From Paenibacillus sp. (lineage in GTDB: Bacteria > Bacillota > Bacilli > Paenibacillales > YIM-B00363), in NCBI RefSeq assembly GCF_031177825.1, contig NZ_JAPSKE010000003.1:310001-374000 (forward strand): DNA of 64,000 bases, read 5' to 3'. The position numbers were made by a program, and so were the translations under genes. This document shows positions 1 through 9,217 of this stretch, piece by piece (the stretch's first letter is position 1; each line of letters starts with the position of its first letter). The notes under the pieces were generated by a model. It did not search any database and was not told the origin of the DNA. It saw only the letters and a list, made by a program, of their open reading frames with translations.

Positions 1-669
1 AGCGCCGGCGGCGATATCCCACAGTTGCAGAGAAAGGTCCCAAGTAGCGTTTAATCGTCCCGAAGCTACATAGGCTAACTGCAAGGCGGCTGAACCGTAG
101 ATTCTAATGTTACGGCAACAATCGCGAATGTTTTGGACTTGATTGAGCATATGGGGACGATCCGACGCGATATTCGACGGAAATCCGGTACCGATAATGC
201 TGTCGTCGAGGGATTGCACGGGTGAAACTTGAATCCGACGTCCATTCAAGAAGGCGCCCTTCCCCAGAACCGCCCAAAACATCTCCTGAATCGTCGGATC
301 ATATACGACGCCGAGCTGAATTACTCCATATCTGATCAGGGCAATGGATACGGTATATCCCGGTAACCCGTTAATAAAATTGTTCGTTCCGTCAATCGGG
401 TCAACGACCCATAGGTATGGTTCCGATTGAATATCTAAGGGTTGTTCGCAAGAAACCCCTCCTTCTTCACCTAATACCCTATGGGTTGGGAATTTCTCGT
501 ACAGATGATTTCTTATTAGATGTTCAGCAGCTTGATCCACTTCTGTTACTAGATCGTAAGCAGACGATTTTTGAAAAATAAGACTTCCATCGCTGATTCT
601 CGACTTAATCATCGTTCCCGCTGTAAGCGCAATGTCTAATGCCTGCTCTAGGTAGTCGGTATTTCCCAT
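1..669 (-). CDS. Inositol monophosphatase family phosphatase (partial, 3' end outside window)
   Basis: The first 223 residues are present and the frame runs off the window edge without a stop. The metal and phosphate motifs of the Mg-dependent inositol monophosphatase superfamily are all visible: GEEGG near residue 67, WVVDPIDGTNNF at about 87-98 (metal-binding Asp-Pro-Ile-Asp-Gly-Thr) and the distal WDIAAG near the visible end. The start ATG overlaps the stop of the upstream ABC ATPase (TAATG), so the two are translationally coupled. The family hydrolyses small phosphomonoesters such as inositol phosphates, histidinol phosphate or sugar phosphates. Being last in an ABC importer operon suggests that it dephosphorylates the imported compound. 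The substrate is not readable from sequence. Confidence 0.9.
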   Translation of the reverse strand, partial: MGNTDYLEQALDIALTAGTMIKSRISDGSLIFQKSSAYDLVTEVDQAAEHLIRNHLYEKFPTHRVLGEEGGVSCEQPLDIQSEPYLWVVDPIDGTNNFINGLPGYTVSIALIRYGVIQLGVVYDPTIQEMFWAVLGKGAFLNGRRIQVSPVQSLDDSIIGTGFPSNIASDRPHMLNQVQNIRDCCRNIRIYGSAALQLAYVASGRLNATWDLSLQLWDIAAGA

Positions 670-1763
670 TAAGCGGATACCTCCATCCGGGGAGGGAGCA
701 AGCGTATAAACTCAGATTGCAGCCGCAATTTGATGTGGGATCCAACCGAGAAAATGCCGTTGGCATGATGTTCGTAGTCAACAAACGTTGCCGTTTGGTC
801 GCCGAGCGATATTTCATACTCGGCGAAAGATCCCAAGTAAGTCACCCTCGTAACGGTTGCCAGGAACAACCCGTTCGGATCGTAACGCCAAAACTCGGGG
901 CGAACAATGCAATCCACTTGAGTTCCTGTGCGGAAGTGAAGAGAAGAATCTCTGGCGACTTGGATGGCTTGGTTCAAAATCAGAAGCGTTACGGACTGAT
1001 CCTCGACTTGTCGTATCTCTGCCTTCACGAAATTCGCCTTCCCCATAAAATCGGCAACAAAATGATTCGCGGGTTTAGAATAGATCTCAGTAGGGGAGCC
1101 GACTTGCTGAATTTCAGCCTTATTCATAATGACAACCTTGTCCGATATCGCCATGGCTTCAGACTGGTCATGAGTTACATATAAACTGGTAATTCCTAGA
1201 CGCTGCTGAATTTTTCTTAATTCATCTCGCATAAATTCGCGCAGCTTCGCGTCAAGGTTGGATAACGGTTCATCAAACAACAACACTTTAGGTTCAGTAA
1301 CAACCGCTCGAGCCAAAGCGACTCGCTGCTGTTGTCCGCCGGAAAGAGCGGACGGCAAGCGGTCCTGCATCGGCTCCAACTGCATTAAAGACAACACTTC
1401 GCGTACCCGCCGACCGAGGTCCTGCGCCTTGATGTTTTTTAGCTTTAAACCATATGCGACATTGTCATAGACGGTTAGATGGGGAAATAAGGCATAGCTT
1501 TGAAATACCATGCCCACATCGCGTTTATTCGGAGGCGTATTCGTTATTTCTTTGTCGCCGATATAAATATGCCCGGAGCTTGGCGTTTCAAACCCGGCAA
1601 GCATCCGTAACGTCGTGGTTTTCCCGCAACCGGAAGGACCGAGCAGGGTAACAAGCTGTCCGGGTTCGATATCCAGCGTTATTTTCTTAACGGCATATAT
1701 GTCTTCTTTCCCCGAATGGGAGGGGAATTTCTTATCGACTTGATCAAATTTTACGTGTGACAT
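669..1763 (-). CDS. ABC transporter ATP-binding protein (AfuC/PotA type)
   Basis: A 364-residue ATPase of a group-1 binding-protein importer. It has Walker A GPSGCGKTT near residue 39, signature LSGGQQQR, Walker B VLLFDEPLSNLD and the H-loop histidine in YVTHDQSEA, followed by a C-terminal TOBE-like domain from about residue 280. The start at 1763 is chosen because an AGGAGG stands just upstream. A longer frame reaching 1859 would overlap the permease gene and lacks a ribosome site. It lies 2 nt after the permease stop and its own stop overlaps the phosphatase start. It energises import by the adjacent permease and belongs to the iron(III)/phosphonate/sugar-phosphate branch; the exact substrate is uncertain. 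Confidence 0.92.
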   Translation of the reverse strand: MSHVKFDQVDKKFPSHSGKEDIYAVKKITLDIEPGQLVTLLGPSGCGKTTTLRMLAGFETPSSGHIYIGDKEITNTPPNKRDVGMVFQSYALFPHLTVYDNVAYGLKLKNIKAQDLGRRVREVLSLMQLEPMQDRLPSALSGGQQQRVALARAVVTEPKVLLFDEPLSNLDAKLREFMRDELRKIQQRLGITSLYVTHDQSEAMAISDKVVIMNKAEIQQVGSPTEIYSKPANHFVADFMGKANFVKAEIRQVEDQSVTLLILNQAIQVARDSSLHFRTGTQVDCIVRPEFWRYDPNGLFLATVTRVTYLGSFAEYEISLGDQTATFVDYEHHANGIFSVGSHIKLRLQSEFIRLLPPRMEVSA

Positions 1764-1765
1764 GC

Positions 1766-3466
1766 TTACGGCGTCCTCCTTTTTGTCGAACCTAGTTGAT
1801 TGACCATGAATTGAAGTATCCCTAAAGCGATTAGGACGATGAATATGAGAATGACGCAATATGCTGCAGCCACGCCGAGACGGCTAGCTTCGATCTGAGA
1901 CAGTATGGAGATCGTCATTAAGTTCCAATTGACGGATATGAGGAAAATAATAGCGCTAACGGAAGTCATCGATCGCACAAAGGAGTATACAAGACCGGAA
2001 AATAAAGCGGACTTCATCATCGGCAGCGAAATTTTCCAAAACGTCGTAAAGCTATTCGCCCCTAAGACGGCTGAAGCTTCCTCGATCGAAGGATCAACTT
2101 GTCTAAGGCTATTCGTTCCTGCTTCAATGCCGACTTGTAAATTGCGGAACGTTAAAGCGAGTATGATAATGGCCGAAGTACCTGTTAACAACAAGGGATA
2201 GTCGTTGAAGGACAAAATGTATCCAATCCCGATGACCGTTCCCGGAACGGCAAAGGTAAGCATTGAGCCGACTTCCATCAACTTTTTTCCTGGGAACTTC
2301 TTGCGAATGAGTAAGAACGCAATCACCATTCCGAGCAGGGCGGTGATCGGGGTGGAAATCACGGACAAAATTAATGAGTTTCTGACGGTGTCGAAGCCTA
2401 AAGTGAATATATATCTGAAATTATTCAGTGTTATGGAATAATCGACACCCCATAAATGGATCAAAGCGACGTATCCAACCATGATGTAAAATACGAGAAC
2501 AACAACGGTGATGAGCCCGCAGAAAGCGAATAACGGCCAAACGATCATTTTGTCTGTTAACCGAATGGTAAGATTGGAAGGCTTTCCGGTTACAGTGACA
2601 TACGATTTTTTGCTCACCCAATATTTTTGGATGAAAAACGCCGTCAACGAAGGCAGCAGGAGGGCAATGGCTAGAAATGCGCCGGACCGGAGGTCGTACA
2701 TCCCTGTGATTTGGAGATAGGCTTGGACCGCTAAGGTATTATAATCGCCGCCCAAGACCATGGGATTACCGAAATCCTCTATAGACTTAATAAATACTAA
2801 CAGCATTGCGCTTAAAATTCCCGGAACCGCTAACGGGAATGTGATCGATCGGAACACATGCCAACGGGTAGCTCCTAAATTCAACGCAGCATCTTCTACG
2901 GAAGAGTCGATCGATTCAAGAACCCCTCTTAAATTGAGGTAAGCGATTGGAAAAAATGCCAGTGTTTGGATGAAAATCAAACTAGGCAAACCGTATACAT
3001 CTACATTGTCCAATCCAAAAACACGGTTTGTAATGAGTCCGGTCCTTCCGAATAACAAGATAACACCCAATGCAATGACGAACGGTGGAGATATGATCGG
3101 AAGCATTGCAATCAGATGGAAAAACTTCTTCCCTTTCATGCCGGTCCGCGCAATGGCGAAAGCGAACACGAAGCCAAGCAAAGTGGCTAGAAGAGCGGCG
3201 ATGATCCCTAGTTGCACACTGTTCCAAAAGGAAGATAGGAAGTAGCTGCTTTGCAACGATTGACCGATGACCGCAAGGCTGAATCGCCCTTCATCGACGA
3301 CAGTAACCTTGATCACCTGATAAATTGGGTACACCGCAAAAATGAACAAGGATAGCAGAATCGCGGCAACGAGCAAGAACAACCAAGGTTCCTTCCACAG
3401 CATTGCCAAATGCAACTTATACGGGTTTGTCTTTGAACCGGGATCAGTGGTCTTCGAGTTGACCAT
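1766..3466 (-). CDS. Two-domain ABC transporter permease (AfuB/FbpB type)
   Basis: A 566-residue membrane protein with about twelve hydrophobic segments and two copies of the binding-protein-dependent permease loop (EDAALNLGATRWHVF near residue 215 and EEASAVLGANSFTTF near 480). It is therefore a fused homodimer-like permease, as in the AfuB/FbpB family. The start at 3466 is chosen for the AAAGGGGA ribosome site in front of it. The frame stays open upstream to 3529 but has no such signal. It forms the membrane channel with the neighbouring ATPase and receives substrate from the lipoprotein encoded upstream. Confidence 0.92.
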   Translation of the reverse strand: MVNSKTTDPGSKTNPYKLHLAMLWKEPWLFLLVAAILLSLFIFAVYPIYQVIKVTVVDEGRFSLAVIGQSLQSSYFLSSFWNSVQLGIIAALLATLLGFVFAFAIARTGMKGKKFFHLIAMLPIISPPFVIALGVILLFGRTGLITNRVFGLDNVDVYGLPSLIFIQTLAFFPIAYLNLRGVLESIDSSVEDAALNLGATRWHVFRSITFPLAVPGILSAMLLVFIKSIEDFGNPMVLGGDYNTLAVQAYLQITGMYDLRSGAFLAIALLLPSLTAFFIQKYWVSKKSYVTVTGKPSNLTIRLTDKMIVWPLFAFCGLITVVVLVFYIMVGYVALIHLWGVDYSITLNNFRYIFTLGFDTVRNSLILSVISTPITALLGMVIAFLLIRKKFPGKKLMEVGSMLTFAVPGTVIGIGYILSFNDYPLLLTGTSAIIILALTFRNLQVGIEAGTNSLRQVDPSIEEASAVLGANSFTTFWKISLPMMKSALFSGLVYSFVRSMTSVSAIIFLISVNWNLMTISILSQIEASRLGVAAAYCVILIFIVLIALGILQFMVNQLGSTKRRTP

Positions 3467-3487
3467 AATAGTCCCCTTTCTGTAGTA

Positions 3488-3508
3488 GGGGCTGCGGCGA
3501 GCAGCCCC
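3488..3508 (-). promoter_or_regulatory. Intercistronic hairpin between binding-protein and permease genes
   Basis: GGGGCTGC and GCAGCCCC form a perfect 8-bp stem with a 5-nt loop in the gap between the binding-protein stop and the permease start. No T-run follows on the minus strand, so this is more likely an RNA-stabilising or 3'-processing element that keeps binding-protein mRNA more abundant than permease mRNA than a full terminator. That role is inference. Confidence 0.55.
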
Positions 3509-3533
3509 ATTCAACGATGTCGTCTTCAAAAAG

Positions 3534-4625
3534 TTATTTTACGTCTTCTTTTCCTTTGATTTGGGTTTCGAATCTTGAAATTAAATCCTTCCGGCGTTCA
3601 CCGGCCCACTCTGCGTCATATTCAATCAGTGTAATTTCGCTCAATTTTACTGCGCCTTCCGGCGTATCGGCTGCAGGATGCACCGGCAAGCGATATGACT
3701 CTTTCAGCAGGTTCTGCGCGTCCTTCGAAATCACCCAATCCATGAACTTCTTCGCGTTCTCCAGTTCATTGGCAGGCGCCCCTTTAATCAAAGCGGCTGC
3801 GCTCACTTCAAACCCGGTTCCTTCGGAAGGGAAGGACATGGTAAGCTTGTATCCTTGACTCTTCGCTTGAAGGATGTCTTGGGTAAATGCGATGCCCACA
3901 GCGACTTCCCCAAGACCGGCCATTCGAACCGGAGCGGAGCCGGACTTCGTATATTGCCGGATGTTATGATTCATTTCCTTAAGATAACTGTAAGCCTCTT
4001 CCTCGCCAAGTAATTGAACTACAGTAGAGAGGGTAGTAAAGGACGTTCCGGAAGTAGCCGGATGCGCCATAGCAATTTGGTCCTTGAATTCAGGTTTTTT
4101 GAGATCTTCCCAGCTCGCCGGGGGGGCCATATTATGGCTTGCCAACCAGTCGGAATTGGAAACAAACGCAATCGCCCCTACGGTTACAGGAGTCCAATGG
4201 CCTGTAGGATCGTTATACTCTTTGGGGATCATATCGATCCCTGCCGCAGTATACTTTTCAAGCAATTCTTGATTCGATGCGGCTATGAATGTGTCGGAGG
4301 AGCCCCCGAGCCAAACGCTTGCTTGCGGGTTGTTCTTTTCCGCCTGCAGGCGTGCCAAGATTTCCCCTGCAGACAGACGAATGAAATTCACGTCCACTCC
4401 GGATGCTTTCTCGAATTCGCCAAGAAGGAACGCTGCTTCATCCTCGATCAGGGCAGTATATACGGTTAGTTTGCCGGACTTCTCCACCTTCTTCTCATCC
4501 GGCCCTACGGCAGAAGATTCAGTGCCGTTCGTACGATCGGTGCCGCAACCAGCTACGATAAGCAGTGAAAGGGCAAATAAAAATATCATGGGTTTACGAA
4601 AGTATTGAGACAAGTAATGAGACAT
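3534..4625 (-). CDS. Extracellular solute-binding lipoprotein, family 1 (AfuA/FbpA/PhnS-like)
   Basis: 363 residues. It begins with a lipoprotein signal peptide ending in a lipobox (LIVAGC, Cys near residue 27) and a short Ser/Thr-rich linker. The mature part starts GKLTVYTALIEDEA and carries motifs usual for the iron(III)/2-aminoethylphosphonate/hexose-phosphate binding proteins, for example QAEKNNPQASVWLGGSSDTF and PSEGTGFEVSAAALIKGAP. It would be tethered outside the membrane and deliver ligand to the fused permease. It sits 30 nt downstream of the LacI regulator gene. The neighbouring phosphatase favours a phosphorylated organic ligand over iron, but this is inference. Confidence 0.88.
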   Translation of the reverse strand: MSHYLSQYFRKPMIFLFALSLLIVAGCGTDRTNGTESSAVGPDEKKVEKSGKLTVYTALIEDEAAFLLGEFEKASGVDVNFIRLSAGEILARLQAEKNNPQASVWLGGSSDTFIAASNQELLEKYTAAGIDMIPKEYNDPTGHWTPVTVGAIAFVSNSDWLASHNMAPPASWEDLKKPEFKDQIAMAHPATSGTSFTTLSTVVQLLGEEEAYSYLKEMNHNIRQYTKSGSAPVRMAGLGEVAVGIAFTQDILQAKSQGYKLTMSFPSEGTGFEVSAAALIKGAPANELENAKKFMDWVISKDAQNLLKESYRLPVHPAADTPEGAVKLSEITLIEYDAEWAGERRKDLISRFETQIKGKEDVK

Positions 4626-4655
4626 GGGTAATCCTCCTTATAGGATCGTCGATAT

Positions 4656-5660
4656 TCAAACTTCGCTTACCGATTTGGTCGTCTTTCGCGTGATCATACG
4701 TGTTTCCATAAGCACGGAATCCGCGTATTTTTCTTTATTCGAGATCATTTGAAGAAGCAATTCGGCAGCTTTTCGCCCCATTTCTATAATCGGTTGTTCC
4801 ATGGTCGTTAATTGGATCCAATGCAGGTTGGAATAATCCCGATTATCGAAGCCGACGACGGAAATTCGGTCGGGTACAGGAATCTCATGAATAGCCAACC
4901 ACTCTAAGGCTCCGATCCCTAACAAATCATTTCCGGCAAACACTGCGGTAAGACCCAAGTTGGCGGCATATAAGGATTCCATCGCTCTGCGACCGTCCGC
5001 AAAGGTACGTCCACCCTTGGCAATAAGACTGGGGAGAGGAAGGAGGCCATGTTTGCGCATGGTATCTAAGTATCCTTCGAAACGTTCTGCCCCGATTTGC
5101 GACGGCAATTGAATAAAGCCGATATTCCTATGGCCAAGACCGATTAGATGTTCCGTCAGTTGAGCAGCCCCGTCGTAGTGGTTGGCATCAACGAAAGGGA
5201 ACTTAAGTTCCTTCGGCGGTTTCCGACGTAGAAATACAACAGGGATTTCCAGCTTTTGAAGCATGTCGATAAAGCGTTCATCCATATTGTCGGGCGTGAC
5301 GATCAATCCGTCCCATCTTCGTTCTACCGCGCTGCTTAAAAACCGTTTCTCCTTCTCAGGGTCGCGGGAAGTGCTTACATATACGACGCTATGTCCGCTC
5401 TTCGCCATCGCTTCTTCCACCCCGCTAGCGTTGCCGGAGAAAAACGAATCGGCAATATCGGGAATCATTAGTCCGATCGTGAACGTTTTCTTGTGAATCA
5501 TGCTTCGCGCAAGCGCATTCGGCGTATAGTTTAACGTTTCCATCGCTTCCTGGACTTGTTTCTTTGTTTCTTCGCGAATATCAGGATGGTTGTTAAGCGC
5601 GCGCGAAACTGTCGAAACGGATACGCCCAAATATTTTGCTACGTCCTTAATAGTGGCCAC
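4656..5660 (-). CDS. LacI-family transcriptional regulator
   Basis: 334 residues with the classic N-terminal helix-turn-helix (TIKDVAKYLGVSVSTVSRALNNHPDIREET, residues 3-32), a hinge helix PNALARSM, and a periplasmic-binding-protein-like effector domain ending near MITRKTT. The start is GTG at 5660 with AGGGTG upstream. It is the first gene of the transporter operon and so should autoregulate. Two abutting operator-like palindromes lie just upstream of it. Effector is unknown; from context it may be the transported organophosphate or its dephosphorylated product. Confidence 0.93.
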   Translation of the reverse strand: MATIKDVAKYLGVSVSTVSRALNNHPDIREETKKQVQEAMETLNYTPNALARSMIHKKTFTIGLMIPDIADSFFSGNASGVEEAMAKSGHSVVYVSTSRDPEKEKRFLSSAVERRWDGLIVTPDNMDERFIDMLQKLEIPVVFLRRKPPKELKFPFVDANHYDGAAQLTEHLIGLGHRNIGFIQLPSQIGAERFEGYLDTMRKHGLLPLPSLIAKGGRTFADGRRAMESLYAANLGLTAVFAGNDLLGIGALEWLAIHEIPVPDRISVVGFDNRDYSNLHWIQLTTMEQPIIEMGRKAAELLLQMISNKEKYADSVLMETRMITRKTTKSVSEV

Positions 5661-5691
5661 TATGTTTCACCCTATTCTAGAATTTTATCCT

Positions 5692-5715
5692 GGTAACGTT
5701 TCCGGTAACGTTACC
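5692..5715. promoter_or_regulatory. Tandem LacI-type operators
   Basis: GGTAACGTTACC at 5704-5715 is a perfect 12-bp palindrome with a central ACGT. Directly abutting it, GGTAACGTTTCC at 5692-5703 matches the same palindrome with one mismatch. Both lie just downstream of the predicted minus-strand promoter, between it and the LacI gene, where a bound repressor would block transcription. The pairing with the adjacent LacI protein is inference from position and symmetry. Confidence 0.7.
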
Positions 5716-5732
5716 AAAATGGGTTAATCCTT

Positions 5733-5761
5733 ATAATACACACCTCTGAAAGCGTTGACAA
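5733..5761 (-). promoter_or_regulatory. Sigma-A promoter of the LacI/ABC operon
   Basis: Read on the minus strand: -35 TTGTCA (5756-5761), a 17-bp spacer, and -10 TATTAT (5733-5738). Transcription would start near 5726, immediately ahead of the tandem operators. Confidence 0.65.
5747..5760. promoter_or_regulatory. Candidate cre (CcpA) site
   Basis: TGAAAGCGTTGACA fits the catabolite-responsive-element consensus TGWNANCGNTNWCA at every defined position on both strands. It overlaps the -35 regions of the two divergent promoters, so CcpA could repress both the organophosphate operon and the sensor kinase gene when preferred sugars are present. Confidence 0.6.
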
Positions 5762-5783
5762 TAACCTTTTTTTGAAATACATT
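5755..5783 (+). promoter_or_regulatory. Candidate promoter for the sensor kinase gene
   Basis: A consensus TTGACA (5755-5760) is followed after 17 bp by TACATT (5778-5783), a 4/6 match to the -10. It faces the histidine kinase gene and overlaps the cre site. The weak -10 keeps the confidence moderate. Confidence 0.4.
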
Positions 5784-5838
5784 CGTTTATTTTCCCATTG
5801 CTGATCGATATCCATTCACTTAGAATACGTGAAAAGGG

Positions 5839-7566
5839 GTGGACGATCTGAAGCTGTTCTCGTCGTTGCAGCAAAAAATACTATCCGTATTTGTCATTCT
5901 TGTCTTACCGCTTATTACTTTGCTAGTTTACTACAACGTCTATACCATAGAGGTCATTCGGAACCAGGTCGCTTACTCGAACAAAAACTTGCTGAGCTTA
6001 TATACGGGAGTGGTCGACAAAAATCTTGAGGATGTAGATAAATATTTATACAGCTTGATTGCGCAAGAGCAGGATCTTCTCATTTTGGATCGACCCGAGG
6101 TCGACGATCCCACCTTATACAACATGGCAAGAATAAGACTGTTCATTAAGCTTTCTAAGGATGTCGTCAATTATGAGAAGGCAGACATGATCTTTATCTA
6201 CTCCGAGAAAAATAAGGATTTGGTTACAGCGGAAAACCACCCATTGTCTTCCAAAGATCAGCATGTATTAAAAAGCGAAATTTTATCCATCTTCAACAGC
6301 AACGATTCGATACATGAGGATCGATGGTTTCTGTATAACGATCGCGCGGAGCCTTCGCTCTACCGACTCTTAAAGTATGGGAATGTGTATGTAGGCGCCT
6401 TGTTTAATATGGATAAGCTTATGGTTCCCTTCGATGCGATCCACCTGGGAGAGAAGGGGAAAATCGTGGCGGTGAATCAAGATGGAGTGCCTGTGGAAAC
6501 GGATCCCTTCCTTACCGAAAATAAAATTGAGTTGAAGATAGTTGAAGGCGCTTACAACATGACGGGGGCTAACTCCGAATTTATAACTGTGAGCGCGGAC
6601 TCACGCTTGGGTAATTTTACGATGATCGCGGTGATTCATGAGAGACAGATCCTCGAGAATATTCCTTATCTTCGAAGAATCGCCTATATGATTATCATCG
6701 GAACGATTATCGTGTTACCGATCGTTTATATATTTTTAAGGCAAACGGTACTTGTTCCTATGAGACGTGTCGTTACCGCGATGAGAAAAATCAAATCGGG
6801 GGACTGGGAGACTCGAATCGAGCCCAAGGCAACCTCCGACGAATTTGCAATCGTGAATGAATCATTTAATCATATGGTGTCGCAAATCAAAGCGTTAAAA
6901 ATCAGCGTCTATGAAGAGCAGTTGAACCATCAGCGAGCAGAACTGAAACATCTGCAACTGCAAATCAACCCCCATTTTTTCTTGAATTCGTTCAATATCA
7001 TTTATCAACTTGCGCAGGTCAAAAATTTTGAATTGATTCAGGAGATGACCCTAAGCTTGGTAGGGTACTTCCGCTACATGTTTCGGAGTAACCTGACCTT
7101 CGTACCGCTTAAGGATGAAATCGAGCATACGCGCAATTATTTGCGGATTCAGGAAATGAGATTTCCGGGGAAGCTAACCTTCGAACTATTGGTCCAGGAT
7201 GAGCTGTTGAAAGGGATGGTTCCGCCGCTTGTTTGTCAAACCTTTGTGGAAAATGCGATGAAACACGCTGTCTCGATGGACCATGCGCTGCATATTGCAG
7301 TTCAAGTTTGCGCCGACCCGGAGAATCTAAGCTTTATGCTGATTCAAATTGAGGATACGGGGAAAGGGTTTCCGGCGGAAGTCCTTATCAAGCTGCAACA
7401 AGGTATCGATCTAGAAACGGGTCAAGGTCACCATATCGGCATATGGAACATGAGACGCAGATTGCGGTTGCTGTACCCTAACGGGAATGCGGGAATTACC
7501 TTTATGAATGGGATGGAACAAGGGGCCGCCGTACGAATACGCTTACCGATCGCAGCCGAATTGTAA
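5839..7566 (+). CDS. YesM-type sensor histidine kinase
   Basis: 575 residues: TM1 at about 15-35, a large extracellular sensor region, TM2 at about 285-306, a HAMP segment with PMRRVVTAMRKIKSGDWETR, then a His_kinase domain whose phosphoacceptor is His379 in QINPHFFLNS, and a HATPase domain with the N-box (VENAMKHA) and DTGKGF. This layout is that of the YesM family, which works with YesN-type AraC regulators to sense extracellular sugars. The annotated GTG start at 5839 directly touches the AAAGGGG ribosome site, which is too close; a CTG or TTG a few codons in (5848 or 5866) may be the true start. The gene is 14 nt upstream of its response regulator. Confidence 0.93.
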   Translation: MDDLKLFSSLQQKILSVFVILVLPLITLLVYYNVYTIEVIRNQVAYSNKNLLSLYTGVVDKNLEDVDKYLYSLIAQEQDLLILDRPEVDDPTLYNMARIRLFIKLSKDVVNYEKADMIFIYSEKNKDLVTAENHPLSSKDQHVLKSEILSIFNSNDSIHEDRWFLYNDRAEPSLYRLLKYGNVYVGALFNMDKLMVPFDAIHLGEKGKIVAVNQDGVPVETDPFLTENKIELKIVEGAYNMTGANSEFITVSADSRLGNFTMIAVIHERQILENIPYLRRIAYMIIIGTIIVLPIVYIFLRQTVLVPMRRVVTAMRKIKSGDWETRIEPKATSDEFAIVNESFNHMVSQIKALKISVYEEQLNHQRAELKHLQLQINPHFFLNSFNIIYQLAQVKNFELIQEMTLSLVGYFRYMFRSNLTFVPLKDEIEHTRNYLRIQEMRFPGKLTFELLVQDELLKGMVPPLVCQTFVENAMKHAVSMDHALHIAVQVCADPENLSFMLIQIEDTGKGFPAEVLIKLQQGIDLETGQGHHIGIWNMRRRLRLLYPNGNAGITFMNGMEQGAAVRIRLPIAAEL

Positions 7567-7580
7567 AATGGGGGATATAC

Positions 7581-9209
7581 ATGTATCAGGTGCTTATCGT
7601 GGACGATGAATATCATGCGGTGCAAGGTGTTCAATCCGGGGTGAATTGGGACCGGTTTCAGGTCACCTCGATTCATACGGCCTATAATGTGCGCCAAGCC
7701 AAGGAAATATGGGGCAAGTTTCCGATCGATCTCATGATTTGCGATATTGAGATGCCCGAGGAGAGCGGGATCGAGCTGTTACGCTGGGTAAGGGAGCATT
7801 ACCCTTCGAAGGAGTCGATTTTTTTGACATGTCATTCCGACTTTGAATATGCCAAACAAGCGGTTCAATTGGGAAGCCTGGACTATTTGCTAAAGCCTGT
7901 TCGATATTCGGAATTGGAAGCCGTCGTTCAGAAAGCGTTAGACAATATCAAAAAACAGAGAGAGCAAGATGATTTCATTTTGAATTACAAGCACTACTAT
8001 CAATTATGGAAAACGCACCATCCGTTAATCGTCGAGCGGTTTTGGCTGGACCTGTTACACCGAACGATATCCTCCAATAGGGAACAAATTCGAAACGTTT
8101 TAGAAAATCAAAGGATTCCATATACGGATGATATGCGCTTTCTGCCGATTTTCATCGGCGTTCATCGGTGGCGTCAAGGATTGACGTTAAGGGAAGAGAA
8201 GATCATGGAGTATGCTCTGCGCAACGCAGCCGAGCATAGTTTTCTCAAGTATTATGAGGGCGGACAGATGATTCAATGGAACAGAGGCCAGCTGTTAGCC
8301 ATATTGCCGTGCGCGGTAGCCGGGACCGCCGGCGAAACAGACTTAAGGGAACAATGCCGATTATATATTCAATTTTGTAACGATTATTTTCATTGCGATC
8401 TTTCTTGTTATATTGGAAATCCTGTTTACATCCATCAAATGGTCAACAAAATTGAATCCTTATCCGCATTTCATAAGAATAATGTTTCAACGATGAACTG
8501 CGAGTTTCTTATCAAGGATCACTATGAGGAAACTGCGACGGGCGATCACTCGGGCATTCACGATACACGGCTGAACGTTTGGGCCGAGCTGCTGAAGCAA
8601 GGAGAGCAGGACAAGCTGCTTTCCGATGTAGAGGCGTACCTCGGGTCGTTAAAACGGAACAAAGGAATGGGCGCCAAGCTTCTCCAGCATTTTTATCAAG
8701 ATTTTACGCAAATGATGTATTACACGCTTCGATTAAAGGGGCTAAAGGCGCATCAAATATCCTCTGACCCATTGTTAGCGCCTGAAGAAGCGGTGGCCGC
8801 TACTCGTTCGGTCGTGCACCTCATGGAATGGGTTAGCCGTGTGGTGGATCAAGCGGCAAAGTATATTCGGGAAGTAGAAGAAGGGCAGACCATTATCGAT
8901 AAGGTGAAGCATTACATTGCCGAGAACTTGGAACAATCGTTGTCGCGTAAGGATATTTCCAATAGCGTCTATCTAAATCCCGATTATCTGGCGAGATTGT
9001 TTAAGAAAAGGACGGGAATGTCAATCAATGACTATATCCTTGAGGAACGAATGAAGTTGGCGGCGCAGCTGCTGTCGAAATCCCAAGTTTCCATCGGTAA
9101 GGTTGCCGCTTCCGTAGGCTTCAGCAGCTTCTCCTATTTCTCCAAGATGTTCAGAATTCAGTTTGGGTTGACTCCCCAGGATTATCGCGCAAAGAACGCG
9201 GAACGATAA
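7581..9209 (+). CDS. YesN-type response regulator, AraC family
   Basis: 542 residues. The N-terminal receiver has the acidic pair DD at 8-9, the phosphoacceptor Asp55 in MICDIEMPEESG and the conserved Lys in LLKPV near 107. A long central region follows, and the C-terminus (about 440-538) is an AraC double helix-turn-helix with the signature VGFSSFSYFSKMFRIQFGLTPQDYR. It is paired with the upstream kinase and lies directly before the LplB/LplC-type transporter genes that it most likely activates. The usual length for this family is about 500-550 residues. Confidence 0.94.
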   Translation: MYQVLIVDDEYHAVQGVQSGVNWDRFQVTSIHTAYNVRQAKEIWGKFPIDLMICDIEMPEESGIELLRWVREHYPSKESIFLTCHSDFEYAKQAVQLGSLDYLLKPVRYSELEAVVQKALDNIKKQREQDDFILNYKHYYQLWKTHHPLIVERFWLDLLHRTISSNREQIRNVLENQRIPYTDDMRFLPIFIGVHRWRQGLTLREEKIMEYALRNAAEHSFLKYYEGGQMIQWNRGQLLAILPCAVAGTAGETDLREQCRLYIQFCNDYFHCDLSCYIGNPVYIHQMVNKIESLSAFHKNNVSTMNCEFLIKDHYEETATGDHSGIHDTRLNVWAELLKQGEQDKLLSDVEAYLGSLKRNKGMGAKLLQHFYQDFTQMMYYTLRLKGLKAHQISSDPLLAPEEAVAATRSVVHLMEWVSRVVDQAAKYIREVEEGQTIIDKVKHYIAENLEQSLSRKDISNSVYLNPDYLARLFKKRTGMSINDYILEERMKLAAQLLSKSQVSIGKVAASVGFSSFSYFSKMFRIQFGLTPQDYRAKNAER

Positions 9210-9217
9210 TGTCAATG

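Noticed and set aside
1766..4625. Ferric iron uptake system
   Set aside because: The families overlap, but LacI and cre control and the coupled phosphatase favour an organic phosphate; no Fur-box-like sequence was seen.
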